DNA of 52,521 nt, from positions 1 through 52,521 of the forward strand of contig CALFTM010000031.1 of NCBI GenBank assembly GCA_937916355.1, read 5' to 3'. The DNA is from an uncultured Bacteroidales bacterium (GTDB lineage Bacteria; Bacteroidota; Bacteroidia; Bacteroidales; Paludibacteraceae). The translations under genes were made by a program, and so were the position numbers. This document shows positions 34,490 through 42,236 of the stretch, piece after piece. Every line of letters begins with the position of its first letter. Position 1 is the first letter of the stretch. The notes under the pieces were generated by a model. It was not told where the DNA came from, made no database searches, and saw nothing but the letters and a program-made list of their open reading frames with translations.

Positions 34490-34744
34490 ATGAAAAAAGT
34501 AGTTTTATTTTTCGCTGTTGCCGCTGCTGCAATGTTTGCTTCTTGCGGTGGGGAAACACCTAAGAGTGAGTGCCAAAATGCAGACTCTACTGTAGCTGCT
34601 GTTGTTGATTCTGCTGCTGCTACTGCTGTAGAGGTTATCGATTCTGCTGCTACTGCAGTTGTTGATTCTGCTGCTGCAATCGTTGACTCTGCTGCAACTG
34701 AAGTTGTTGAGGCTGCTGCTGAGGTTGTTGAGGCTGCTCAATAA
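34490..34744 (+). CDS. Small Ala/Val-rich repetitive lipoprotein
   Basis: This protein has 84 residues. The signal peptide MKKVVLFFAVAAAAMFASC ends in a lipobox with Cys at residue 19. The mature part is almost only Ala, Val, Asp, Ser, Glu and Thr, built from VVDSAA/VIDSAA/IVDSAA units about every 9-11 residues from residue 38 on. This would form an amphipathic helix or coiled coil, as in Lpp-type lipoproteins, but no sequence family is recognised. The start at 34490 is fixed by the signal peptide. It has its own promoter box and a strong terminator, so it is likely abundant and monocistronic. Confidence 0.8.
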   Translation: MKKVVLFFAVAAAAMFASCGGETPKSECQNADSTVAAVVDSAAATAVEVIDSAATAVVDSAAAIVDSAATEVVEAAAEVVEAAQ

Positions 34745-34766
34745 TCACTCTAACAGTAAAAAAAAT

Positions 34767-34801
34767 GAAGAGACGTCCTTCGGGGTGTCTCTTCGTTTTT
34801 T
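34767..34801 (+). terminator. UUCG-loop terminator of the small lipoprotein
   Basis: GAAGAGACGTCC (34767-34778) pairs with GGGTGTCTCTTC (34783-34794) through two G-T pairs, closed by a stable TTCG loop and followed by GTTTTTT. Confidence 0.92.
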
Positions 34802-34819
34802 ATCAGCAAAAAAAAATTT

Positions 34820-36937
34820 TCAACTAATCACGCCCCAATTCACACTATCCTTCGTCATCTTTTGAATTCTTAAATTCAGCTGGCGATTCTTCTCTAACAT
34901 CAAATCGGGATCTTCCGACAGGACACTTCTCGCAACATCCCTCGCCAACTGGACAATCTGTCCATCGGTCGCCAAATTTGTCAATTTTAGATTCAACGAC
35001 ACTCCGCTTTGTTGCGTCCCCTCCAAATCTCCGGGACCTCGCATCTTCAAATCCACCTCTGAAATCTCAAATCCATTACAGGTGCGTTCCATTACTTCCA
35101 TGCGCTGTTTGCTCTCTTTAGACAATTTCACGGATGTCATCAAAACACAAAAAGACTGGTCAGAGCCTCTTCCAACCCTTCCCCTCAACTGATGCAGTTG
35201 AGACAAACCAAAACGGTCGGCACTCTCAATCATCATAACGGAGGCGTTAGGGACATTCACTCCCACCTCGATTACCGTCGTAGCTACCAAAACATTCAAT
35301 TCCCCAGCGGCAAACTGCTGCATGACACTATCTTTCTCCGACGGCTTCATCTTCCCATGTACCATTCCAATATGATATTCTGGTTCCGGAAACACCTCCT
35401 TCATCCGACGATACCCAGCCTCCAAATTCTCATAGTCCAACTTCTCCGACTCCTGAATCATCGGGAAAACGATATAGACTTGTCTGCCCTTCGCAATCTC
35501 TTGTTTCATAAAAAGGTACAAATCGCCTCTTTTCGTATCATACCTATGAATGGTACGGATCGGTTTGCGTCCCGGAGGAAGCTGATCTATCACTGAGACA
35601 TCCAAATCACCATATAAGGTCATCGCCAATGTCCTCGGAATCGGGGTTGCCGTCATCACCAACACATGTGGTGGTTGATGATTTTTCGACCACAATTTCG
35701 CCCTCTGCGCCACTCCAAAACGATGCTGCTCATCAATCACCGCCAATCCTAAATTTTTAAAGACAACACTCTCTTCTATCAGGGCATGGGTTCCAATCAG
35801 CAACTGCAGAGTCCCCTCCTCCAAAGAGGTCAAAATCCGCTCTCTATCCCTCTTCTTTGTCGACCCTGTAAGCAACTCCACAGAAACGCCCAAAGGCTCA
35901 AGCAGTCCCCTAACTGTCTCATAATGTTGTGTTGCCAATATCTCGGTTGGTGCCATCATGCAAGTTTGGTAACCATTATCAAGTGCCATCAGCATGGACA
36001 TGACCGCCACCAGCGTCTTACCACTGCCCACATCCCCCTGCAGCAAACGGTTCATCTGCCGTCCACTGCCCACATCAGCCCGAATCTCCTTCAGCACACG
36101 CTTTTGCGCGTCAGTCAACTGAAATGGCAGATGCTCACTATAAAAAGTGTTGAAATAATGTCCTATCTTTGAAAACGGAAGTCCTTTGAACCTCTTTTCA
36201 CGAATCTTAGCATTCCTTAAAATGTTCAATTGAATAAAAAGCAGCTCCTCAAATTTCAAGCGAAATTGTGCAAGTCGGAGTTCATTCAAATCTTTAGGAA
36301 AATGGATAGCGACCAAAGCGTTTTTCAACGGCATAAGGTGAAGTTCAGAACAGATATATTCAGGCACTGTCTCTTCCACTCCATCATGGTCGAATGTACG
36401 GATGATTTCAAGCACCAATTTCTGAATCGCCTTTGTGTTCAAAAAATTGGATTTCATTTTTTCCGTCGTAGAATACATTCCCTGCAGTCCGCCTAAAGAG
36501 AGTTTATTCTTCGCCTCCAGAACGGTCTCCATTTCTGGGTGAACCATGTTGATTTTTCCATTATAAAAAGTGGGTTTACCGAAAATGACAAACTCATGAC
36601 CTTGTTTGTATTTTTCCATTGCATATTTCACCCCTTTGAACCAAATCAGTTCCATGGCGGATTTCCCATCAGAAAAGATCGCCACTGCCCGCTGTTGTCT
36701 TCCGCTGCCTTGCAGACGAATATCTACGATTCGACCTTTTATTTGCACAAAAGAAGAGGAGGCATTCAGCTCGGCAATCTCATAGAATTTGCTTCTGTCA
36801 ATGTAACGATAAGGGAAATAGTAGAGCAGATCCTCGTATGTTGAGACTGACGCTTCCGACTTCAGGAGCGCAGCTCTTTTAGGACCTACACCGGGCAAAT
36901 ATGTTATCTCTTTTCCTAAGTCAATCATCTGTTTCAA
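34820..36937 (-). CDS. recG: ATP-dependent DNA helicase RecG
   Basis: This superfamily 2 helicase of 705 residues reverses stalled replication forks and processes Holliday junctions. The N-terminal wedge/OB region (about 60-150) is followed by helicase motif I GDVGSGKT, motif II DEQH (in VIDEQHRFG), motif III MTATPIPRT and motif VI QLRGRVGRG. The in-frame ATG at 36928 is an alternative start. ispD ends 6 nt upstream, so the two are co-transcribed. Confidence 0.97.
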   Translation of the reverse strand: MKQMIDLGKEITYLPGVGPKRAALLKSEASVSTYEDLLYYFPYRYIDRSKFYEIAELNASSSFVQIKGRIVDIRLQGSGRQQRAVAIFSDGKSAMELIWFKGVKYAMEKYKQGHEFVIFGKPTFYNGKINMVHPEMETVLEAKNKLSLGGLQGMYSTTEKMKSNFLNTKAIQKLVLEIIRTFDHDGVEETVPEYICSELHLMPLKNALVAIHFPKDLNELRLAQFRLKFEELLFIQLNILRNAKIREKRFKGLPFSKIGHYFNTFYSEHLPFQLTDAQKRVLKEIRADVGSGRQMNRLLQGDVGSGKTLVAVMSMLMALDNGYQTCMMAPTEILATQHYETVRGLLEPLGVSVELLTGSTKKRDRERILTSLEEGTLQLLIGTHALIEESVVFKNLGLAVIDEQHRFGVAQRAKLWSKNHQPPHVLVMTATPIPRTLAMTLYGDLDVSVIDQLPPGRKPIRTIHRYDTKRGDLYLFMKQEIAKGRQVYIVFPMIQESEKLDYENLEAGYRRMKEVFPEPEYHIGMVHGKMKPSEKDSVMQQFAAGELNVLVATTVIEVGVNVPNASVMMIESADRFGLSQLHQLRGRVGRGSDQSFCVLMTSVKLSKESKQRMEVMERTCNGFEISEVDLKMRGPGDLEGTQQSGVSLNLKLTNLATDGQIVQLARDVARSVLSEDPDLMLEKNRQLNLRIQKMTKDSVNWGVIS

Positions 36938-36943
36938 ATGGCA

Positions 36944-37606
36944 TCAGACCAAAGCAGAAGCGATTTTCAAATCATAATTGGTCGTGATTTTTATATTTTC
37001 TCTATTTCCTTCCACCAACTTCACCTCTACACCCGAAGCCTCAACAACTGAGGCATCGTCTGTAAATATTTCTCGATAAGGGAGGTCATACGCTCTCTTC
37101 AAAATGTCATACCGGAAGGTCTGCGGAGTTTGCACAAGTTTATAGAGCGAGCGATCTACTGCGACAGACCGGTTCCCCTCCAACTGCCTCAAGGAATCAA
37201 CGGAATCAATAACCGGCACTACAGCACCCCACTTCTCAGCCTCTTCAAAAGTCGTTGCGATAGTCTCTATAGAGACAAACGGACGCACGCCATCATGCAC
37301 CGCAACAAGAGCCTCTCCTTCTGGTATAGAGTACAAACCGTTGCGGACTGAATGGTAGCGGGTCTCTCCCCCTTTCACCAACTGATGAGAAGTTGTAAAA
37401 CCATATTCACGGCACACCCCCCCCCAATATTCAAAATGAGCTTCTGGAAGCACCAAGCGAACCTCAATCTTCTCGTCATACTCCACAAAACGCTCTATCG
37501 TCCGCATGAGAATTGGTTTCCCTTTTACCGGCAAGAATTGTTTGGGAATATCCCCTCCCATTCTAAGTCCCTTACCTCCTGCCACTATGACAACATATCT
37601 TTTCAT
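36944..37606 (-). CDS. ispD: 2-C-methyl-D-erythritol 4-phosphate cytidylyltransferase
   Basis: This protein of 220 residues makes CDP-methylerythritol in the non-mevalonate isoprenoid pathway. The nucleotide-binding loop GGKGLRMGGDIPKQF is at the N-terminus. VHDGVRPFV and the C-terminal VEGNRENIKIT are also typical. recG starts 6 nt downstream. A terminator separates it from tpiA upstream, so it probably starts the ispD-recG unit. Confidence 0.95.
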   Translation of the reverse strand: MKRYVVIVAGGKGLRMGGDIPKQFLPVKGKPILMRTIERFVEYDEKIEVRLVLPEAHFEYWGGVCREYGFTTSHQLVKGGETRYHSVRNGLYSIPEGEALVAVHDGVRPFVSIETIATTFEEAEKWGAVVPVIDSVDSLRQLEGNRSVAVDRSLYKLVQTPQTFRYDILKRAYDLPYREIFTDDASVVEASGVEVKLVEGNRENIKITTNYDLKIASALV

Positions 37607-37666
37607 ACAATTCTTTTTTACAAAGATAATATTTTCATTGCAATTAGAATCCTAAATGGTTGGGCT

Positions 37667-37700
37667 AAAAAAAAGGATTGCACCCCATAAGGCGCAATCC
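37667..37700 (-). terminator. Terminator after tpiA
   Basis: GGATTGCACC (37675-37684) pairs with GGCGCAATCC (37691-37700), with one mismatch. On the minus strand it is followed by eight T (A-run 37667-37674). Confidence 0.85.
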
Positions 37701-37723
37701 CATCATAATCATTCCAAAATTTC

Positions 37724-38479
37724 TTAGAAAGCCTTGATGATTCCTACGAAATCCTCAACCTTCAAAGAAGCTCCACCGATCAAACCACCGTCGATATTTG
37801 GCTTAGCGAACAACTCAGGTGCGTTAGAAGCCTTGCAAGAACCTCCGTAAAGGATAGAAGTGTTCTCTGCAACATCTTTGCCATACTTGTCAGCTATTAC
37901 TGAACGGATGTAAGCGTGGATTTCCTCAGCTTGCTCTGCAGTCGCAGTCTTACCAGTTCCGATCGCCCAGATTGGCTCGTATGCAATCACGATGTTAGCG
38001 AAATCCTCAGCAGACAAGTTGAAAACAGAACCTTCCAACTCAGCCTTTACAACCTCGTTTTGCTTGTTAGCCTCACGCTCTGCCAAGCTCTCTCCAATAC
38101 AGAAGATAACCTTCAAACCGTTCTTCAATGCCAAAAGCACCTTCTCCTTCAAGATCTCTGGAGTCTCGTTGTAATACTCACGACGCTCAGAGTGTCCTAA
38201 GATAACATACTCTGCACCTGTTGATTTAACCATAGCGGCAGAAACTTCTCCTGTGTATGCACCAGACTCCTTGTCTGCACAGTTTTCTGCTGAAACAGCG
38301 ATAACTTTAGTGTCGATTGAAGACGCTACACTTGCCAAGTGAATGAACGGAGTTCCGATGATTACATCGCAGTTGAGCTTTTCGCCCTTCAAAGCTGCGT
38401 CCAAACCTTTTGCCAACTCAAGACCTTCTTGAAGAGTCTTGTTCATTTTCCAGTTTCCTGCTACAATATTCTTTCTCAT
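37724..38479 (-). CDS. tpiA: Triose-phosphate isomerase
   Basis: This glycolytic TIM-barrel enzyme of 251 residues interconverts dihydroxyacetone phosphate and glyceraldehyde-3-phosphate. Active-site residues are N9 and K11 (GNWKMN), H96 (LGHSERR) and E168 (AYEPIWAIGTGK). The phosphate-binding GGS(C) loop lies near the C-terminus. It follows the DoxX gene by 43 nt and ends at a terminator, closing the ruvX-def-TPR-DoxX-tpiA operon. Confidence 0.97.
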   Translation of the reverse strand: MRKNIVAGNWKMNKTLQEGLELAKGLDAALKGEKLNCDVIIGTPFIHLASVASSIDTKVIAVSAENCADKESGAYTGEVSAAMVKSTGAEYVILGHSERREYYNETPEILKEKVLLALKNGLKVIFCIGESLAEREANKQNEVVKAELEGSVFNLSAEDFANIVIAYEPIWAIGTGKTATAEQAEEIHAYIRSVIADKYGKDVAENTSILYGGSCKASNAPELFAKPNIDGGLIGGASLKVEDFVGIIKAF

Positions 38480-38522
38480 TGTAATTGAAATTATTATAAT
38501 TAGTTTATTATATCTCTCTGTC

Positions 38523-39815
38523 TTATTTCTTTTGCAAATTTACAAAACGATCGACAATTAGCGAAACAATTTTATCTAAAGCGAACAACGCCACCAAAAC
38601 TCCTAAGAAGAACAAAGACGATAACAATATCACCCTCATGTCATTAGGGGTCTGAACCTCACCTCTCGGAGAATTTTCCAATGGTTCATCAAATGACGGC
38701 ATATTTTTATTACTCCACTTATTGATAATCACCCCATCTTTTATCAAAACCAATCCCGGATTAGAACGCACAATGGTTTTAAGGGTAATTTCATCGGTGT
38801 TGACTATCGGATATTCAACGCCACCCATCTCAACTTTGTACTCCCTCATCTCGGTAGTCTCCAAACCGGTAGCCGTCAAGCAATAAAAACCATAACCGTT
38901 GTTACGAGCGTAATCGTAAATTGCGTTGATCTCCTTGCGCTTCATTGTAGAAGCTCCTTCTACTCGGTAAGAAACCAACAAGAAGGTATACCCCGGATTG
39001 GTCACAACATCTTCTGTAATATCGCCATCTTCAGGATGTTCCAACGTAAAGTCATGGATAGGTGGCTCATAACCTTTCTTTGTCAACACACTTTCCGAAT
39101 CAACAAACTTCCAAACCGCTGTATCAACAGAAGAATACTCCTCCATCGACACTTTCTTACGTTGACCATCAGCATCTTCAAATATGAAGGTCGTCTCATA
39201 CTCGTCAACCGGTGCTCCTTCCGGCACTTCCATAGACTCTGGAATATTCGTTCCGTTTTTATATGGACGGAAATCGACGATCGGAAGGTTGAAGTAACAA
39301 TAGATGGAAATCAATATTGAATAGGCTCCAGAGGCTATCGCAATGATCCACTCTGTCCTTTGAGAGAACAGTTTCGGACTATGTTCATGCCATTTCATTA
39401 CGACAAACGCCATCACAATCAAAACCACATTTTTCCAAAATGTTGCCCAATTGGATATCACCAAAGCATCACCGAAGCAACCACAATCAGAAACAGGGTC
39501 TGCTATCGCAATCCACAATGTCAGCGGTGTCATGAAACACATGAGGAGGAAAGTCAGAATAGAGGTCGATTTGATATTTGCTCCCAACAACAGACAAACT
39601 CCCAACAGGAACTCCAATGCCGCCAGCAACACTCCCGCAACCAACGCCAACGGAGCAAGAAAATCAAGCCCCATGGCAGCCAAATAATCCTGAAACTTGT
39701 AAGTTGACCCTAATGGATCAACAGCCTTTACATATCCTGAAAAGACAAAAACACAACCAAGTAGGATACGAAAAACAACGACTATCGTTTTTTTTACATT
39801 ACTCGAAATTTCCAT
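38523..39815 (-). CDS. DoxX/BT_3928-type membrane protein with thioredoxin-like domain
   Basis: This inner-membrane protein has 430 residues. Residues about 1-150 are a DoxX domain with four helices, starting VVFRILLGCVFVFSGYVKAVDP. A fifth helix is at about 158-176. The following domain has a thioredoxin-like fold (YTFLLVSYRV to SNPGLVLIKDGVI) but no CxxC at the expected place, so it is probably not a disulfide oxidoreductase. A last helix lies near 402-422. This fusion is common in Bacteroidales, with unknown function. It lies 26 nt after the TPR gene and 43 nt before tpiA. Confidence 0.82.
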   Translation of the reverse strand: MEISSNVKKTIVVVFRILLGCVFVFSGYVKAVDPLGSTYKFQDYLAAMGLDFLAPLALVAGVLLAALEFLLGVCLLLGANIKSTSILTFLLMCFMTPLTLWIAIADPVSDCGCFGDALVISNWATFWKNVVLIVMAFVVMKWHEHSPKLFSQRTEWIIAIASGAYSILISIYCYFNLPIVDFRPYKNGTNIPESMEVPEGAPVDEYETTFIFEDADGQRKKVSMEEYSSVDTAVWKFVDSESVLTKKGYEPPIHDFTLEHPEDGDITEDVVTNPGYTFLLVSYRVEGASTMKRKEINAIYDYARNNGYGFYCLTATGLETTEMREYKVEMGGVEYPIVNTDEITLKTIVRSNPGLVLIKDGVIINKWSNKNMPSFDEPLENSPRGEVQTPNDMRVILLSSLFFLGVLVALFALDKIVSLIVDRFVNLQKK

Positions 39816-39841
39816 ATTACACTATTTTAGATTCTTTTACT

Positions 39842-40117
39842 TTACTGATTAAACATATCTTTATTATAGAAGTCCAACACCTCGACTATCGACCTATAAG
39901 CCAACTGCGCCGGTGATTCGGGATTTAAATCCATCGCTTGCTGGTAGGCGTTCATCGCATCTCCCCACCGCTCACTACGCCGGTAGGCATTACCCAAAAG
40001 GAAATACGCCTCATCGCAATCAGGATGGGAGGCCACATAAGACTGTAAAGCGGTCAAAACCTCTTCTGAATAGTCTTTCGACAACCTGTCTTTTAAAATT
40101 TTCAGCTCTGCGTCCAT
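39842..40117 (-). CDS. Small TPR protein
   Basis: This protein of 91 residues contains two tetratricopeptide units (DEAYFLLGNAYRRSERWGDAMNAYQQAMDLNPES). It has no signal peptide. Such small TPR proteins mediate protein contacts, and the partner is unknown. It starts 10 nt after def and is part of the ruvX-tpiA operon. Confidence 0.85.
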   Translation of the reverse strand: MDAELKILKDRLSKDYSEEVLTALQSYVASHPDCDEAYFLLGNAYRRSERWGDAMNAYQQAMDLNPESPAQLAYRSIVEVLDFYNKDMFNQ

Positions 40118-40127
40118 CTACATTTTT

Positions 40128-40682
40128 TTATTTCCCCAATTTCACTCTATAATGGCAACGCACCTTCCCTTTCACCATGTTTGAAAGTTTTCCTTTGTTC
40201 AATTGCTTTCGGATAGGTGAAATATGGTCGATGAAGACATGCCCCTCTAAGTGATCATACTCATGTTGAACAACACGCGCCTGAAAGCCTTCAAAAGTCT
40301 CTTCGCACGGTTCAAAATTTTCATTCAAATATTTCACACGAACACTAACAGGACGCTTAACCGCCTCATTCACACCGGGCAGACTCAAACATCCTTCGTT
40401 GAAGGACGAAAGTTCCTCACTTCTTTCCACAATCACCGGATTGATGAAGGTCTTTTTAAATCCTTTACACTCTGGAAAATCCTCTTCCAACGGACTCGCA
40501 TCAACGACGAAAAGACGAATAGACAACCCGATCTGAGGTGCTGCCAAACCCACACCGTCAGCGTTATACATTGTCGCATACATATCATCTACCAATTTCT
40601 TCACATCAGGATAATCTGGAGAGATCTCCTTAGTTTCGTTCCGCAATACCGGACTTCCGTAAATCACTATTGGATATATCAT
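40128..40682 (-). CDS. def: Peptide deformylase
   Basis: This metalloenzyme of 184 residues removes the formyl group from nascent proteins. All three motifs are present: GVGLAAPQIG, EGCLSLPG (metal ligand C98) and QHEYDHLEG (H140 and H144 as ligands, E141 catalytic). The length is standard. It is the second gene of the ruvX operon. Confidence 0.97.
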   Translation of the reverse strand: MIYPIVIYGSPVLRNETKEISPDYPDVKKLVDDMYATMYNADGVGLAAPQIGLSIRLFVVDASPLEEDFPECKGFKKTFINPVIVERSEELSSFNEGCLSLPGVNEAVKRPVSVRVKYLNENFEPCEETFEGFQARVVQHEYDHLEGHVFIDHISPIRKQLNKGKLSNMVKGKVRCHYRVKLGK

Positions 40683-40725
40683 CTTTACTATTATTTTTTC
40701 AGTTTCAACCTCTTTTTATTTTTCT

Positions 40726-41151
40726 TCAAAACCCGAAATTTCTTTTCGACTCCATGTACGACTGCAATATGATAGTCGCACTGATTTCATCGACCAACGC
40801 TTTATTACGCCTATCCATCTTCTTTAAACCTCCATCAAGCATCGCCCGATGCGCCAATACTGACGTAAAACGCTCGTCGTGCATCTCCACCGAGATATTC
40901 GGGAATCTTTTTTTCAAACCTTCAACAAACGGCTTGATATACTTCATCGACTCAGACTCTTCATTCTGCATCGTCTTGGGCAGACCGACAACTATCACGT
41001 CCACGACCTCTTTCGACATATAGTCCGTCAAAAACTTAAATATCTCACCCGACGCAACAGTCGTCAAACCATTCGCAATAATCTGCGAAGGATCAGACAC
41101 AGCCACGCCGACTCGCTTTTTTCCGTAATCTATTGCCATCAATCTTCCCAT
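40726..41151 (-). CDS. ruvX: YqgF/RuvX family nuclease
   Basis: This RNase H-fold protein of 141 residues is the YqgF family, linked to 16S rRNA 5'-end maturation and proposed Holliday-junction cleavage. It starts at the ATG at 41151 (MGRLMAIDYGKKRVGVAVSD), where the DYG aspartate is catalytic. The frame runs open to 41268, but that part is a hydrophobic, Cys-rich stretch over the metA promoter. VVGLPKTM and DERFTSVLA are family motifs. It is the first gene of its operon, divergent from metA. Confidence 0.94.
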   Translation of the reverse strand: MGRLMAIDYGKKRVGVAVSDPSQIIANGLTTVASGEIFKFLTDYMSKEVVDVIVVGLPKTMQNEESESMKYIKPFVEGLKKRFPNISVEMHDERFTSVLAHRAMLDGGLKKMDRRNKALVDEISATIILQSYMESKRNFGF

Positions 41152-41228
41152 ATCTGCAAAATTAAAAAACAAAAAGGGGAAAAAAAAATTTACAACGCAT
41201 TGCAATCGCAAAAAAGCATAAAAAAACG

Positions 41229-41236
41229 TACCTTTG
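41229..41236 (+). promoter_or_regulatory. metA -7 promoter box
   Basis: TACCTTTG matches TAnnTTTG 49 nt before the metA ATG. A -33 TTTG at 20 bp is not seen. I see no S-box or other known methionine riboswitch in the leader. Confidence 0.6.
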
Positions 41237-41285
41237 CAACGAGAAATAGCGTAAAACATTTTTTCCACATAAAAAATTTCGTCGT

Positions 41286-42221
41286 ATGCCTTTAAACATA
41301 CCTAATAATTTACCCGCAATCAAACTTCTTGAAGACGAGAATATTTTCGTAAAGGATAGTGCATCTGCATCGCATCAGGACATCAGACCATTAAAAATCA
41401 TCGTGCTGAACCTCATGCCGCTAAAAATCACAACGGAAACAGATCTCATCAGACTTTTGTCCAACTCGCCATTACAAATCGAATTGGAGTTCATGAAAAT
41501 CAAAAGCCACACCTCTAAAAACACTCCGATAGAACACATGCAGATGTTCTACAAGGATTTTGAAGTGGTGAAAGATCAAAGGTACGACGGAATGATCATC
41601 ACAGGTGCGCCACTGGAGCATATTGATTTTGAGGAAGTTTCCTACTGGGATGAGATTCAGGAGATTTTCAACTGGAGCAGATGTCATGTGTGGTCAACGA
41701 TCTACATCTGCTGGGCGGCTCAGGCTGGATTATACCAACACTACCAAATTCCGAAATATAAGTTAGACAAAAAGATGTTCGGAGTCTTCAAACATAAAAC
41801 ATTAGATGCCACAAACCCTATTTTCAGAGGGTTCGACGACGTGTTTTATGCTCCGCACAGCCGCCACACGGAGGTGAAACGAGAGGACATCCTGAAAAAC
41901 AAAGAACTGAAACTCATCGCAGAATCGGAGGATGCTGGGGTCTACATGGTGGAGGCGCGCAACGGACGTGAGTTTTACATCATGGGACATTCCGAATATA
42001 GCCCGAACACTTTGCGTGATGAATATTTCAGAGATCTAAACAACGGTCTTCCTATCGAGATACCTCGCAACTACTTTAAAGACGACAACCCACAGAACGA
42101 ACCACTCGTCAGATGGAGAAGCCACGGAAACCTCCTTTTCGTGAACTGGCTCAATTATTTCGTTTATCAACAGACTCCTTTTAATATCAATGATATTTCA
42201 GGAGAGGGTTGTCCTATATAG
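41286..42221 (+). CDS. metA: Homoserine O-acetyltransferase (MetA family, acetyl-type by residue 111)
   Basis: This enzyme of 311 residues acylates homoserine in methionine biosynthesis. The acyl nucleophile is C142 (ICWAAQAG), and the catalytic H235 and E237 lie in GHSEYSP. Residue 111 in ITGAPLE is Glu. In this family Glu111 directs acetyl-CoA use and Gly111 directs succinyl-CoA use, so acetylation is expected although the family is often named succinyltransferase. cysK, 4.9 kb further right, is a plausible partner in sulfur amino-acid metabolism. It lies 15 nt before the U32 gene. Confidence 0.95.
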   Translation: MPLNIPNNLPAIKLLEDENIFVKDSASASHQDIRPLKIIVLNLMPLKITTETDLIRLLSNSPLQIELEFMKIKSHTSKNTPIEHMQMFYKDFEVVKDQRYDGMIITGAPLEHIDFEEVSYWDEIQEIFNWSRCHVWSTIYICWAAQAGLYQHYQIPKYKLDKKMFGVFKHKTLDATNPIFRGFDDVFYAPHSRHTEVKREDILKNKELKLIAESEDAGVYMVEARNGREFYIMGHSEYSPNTLRDEYFRDLNNGLPIEIPRNYFKDDNPQNEPLVRWRSHGNLLFVNWLNYFVYQQTPFNINDISGEGCPI

Positions 42222-42236
42222 TCGATTCTTACGAAG

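Noticed and set aside
41152..41268. N-terminal extension of RuvX over the metA promoter
   Set aside because: It is a hydrophobic, non-conserved stretch; the MGRLMAIDYG start at 41151 is the family start.
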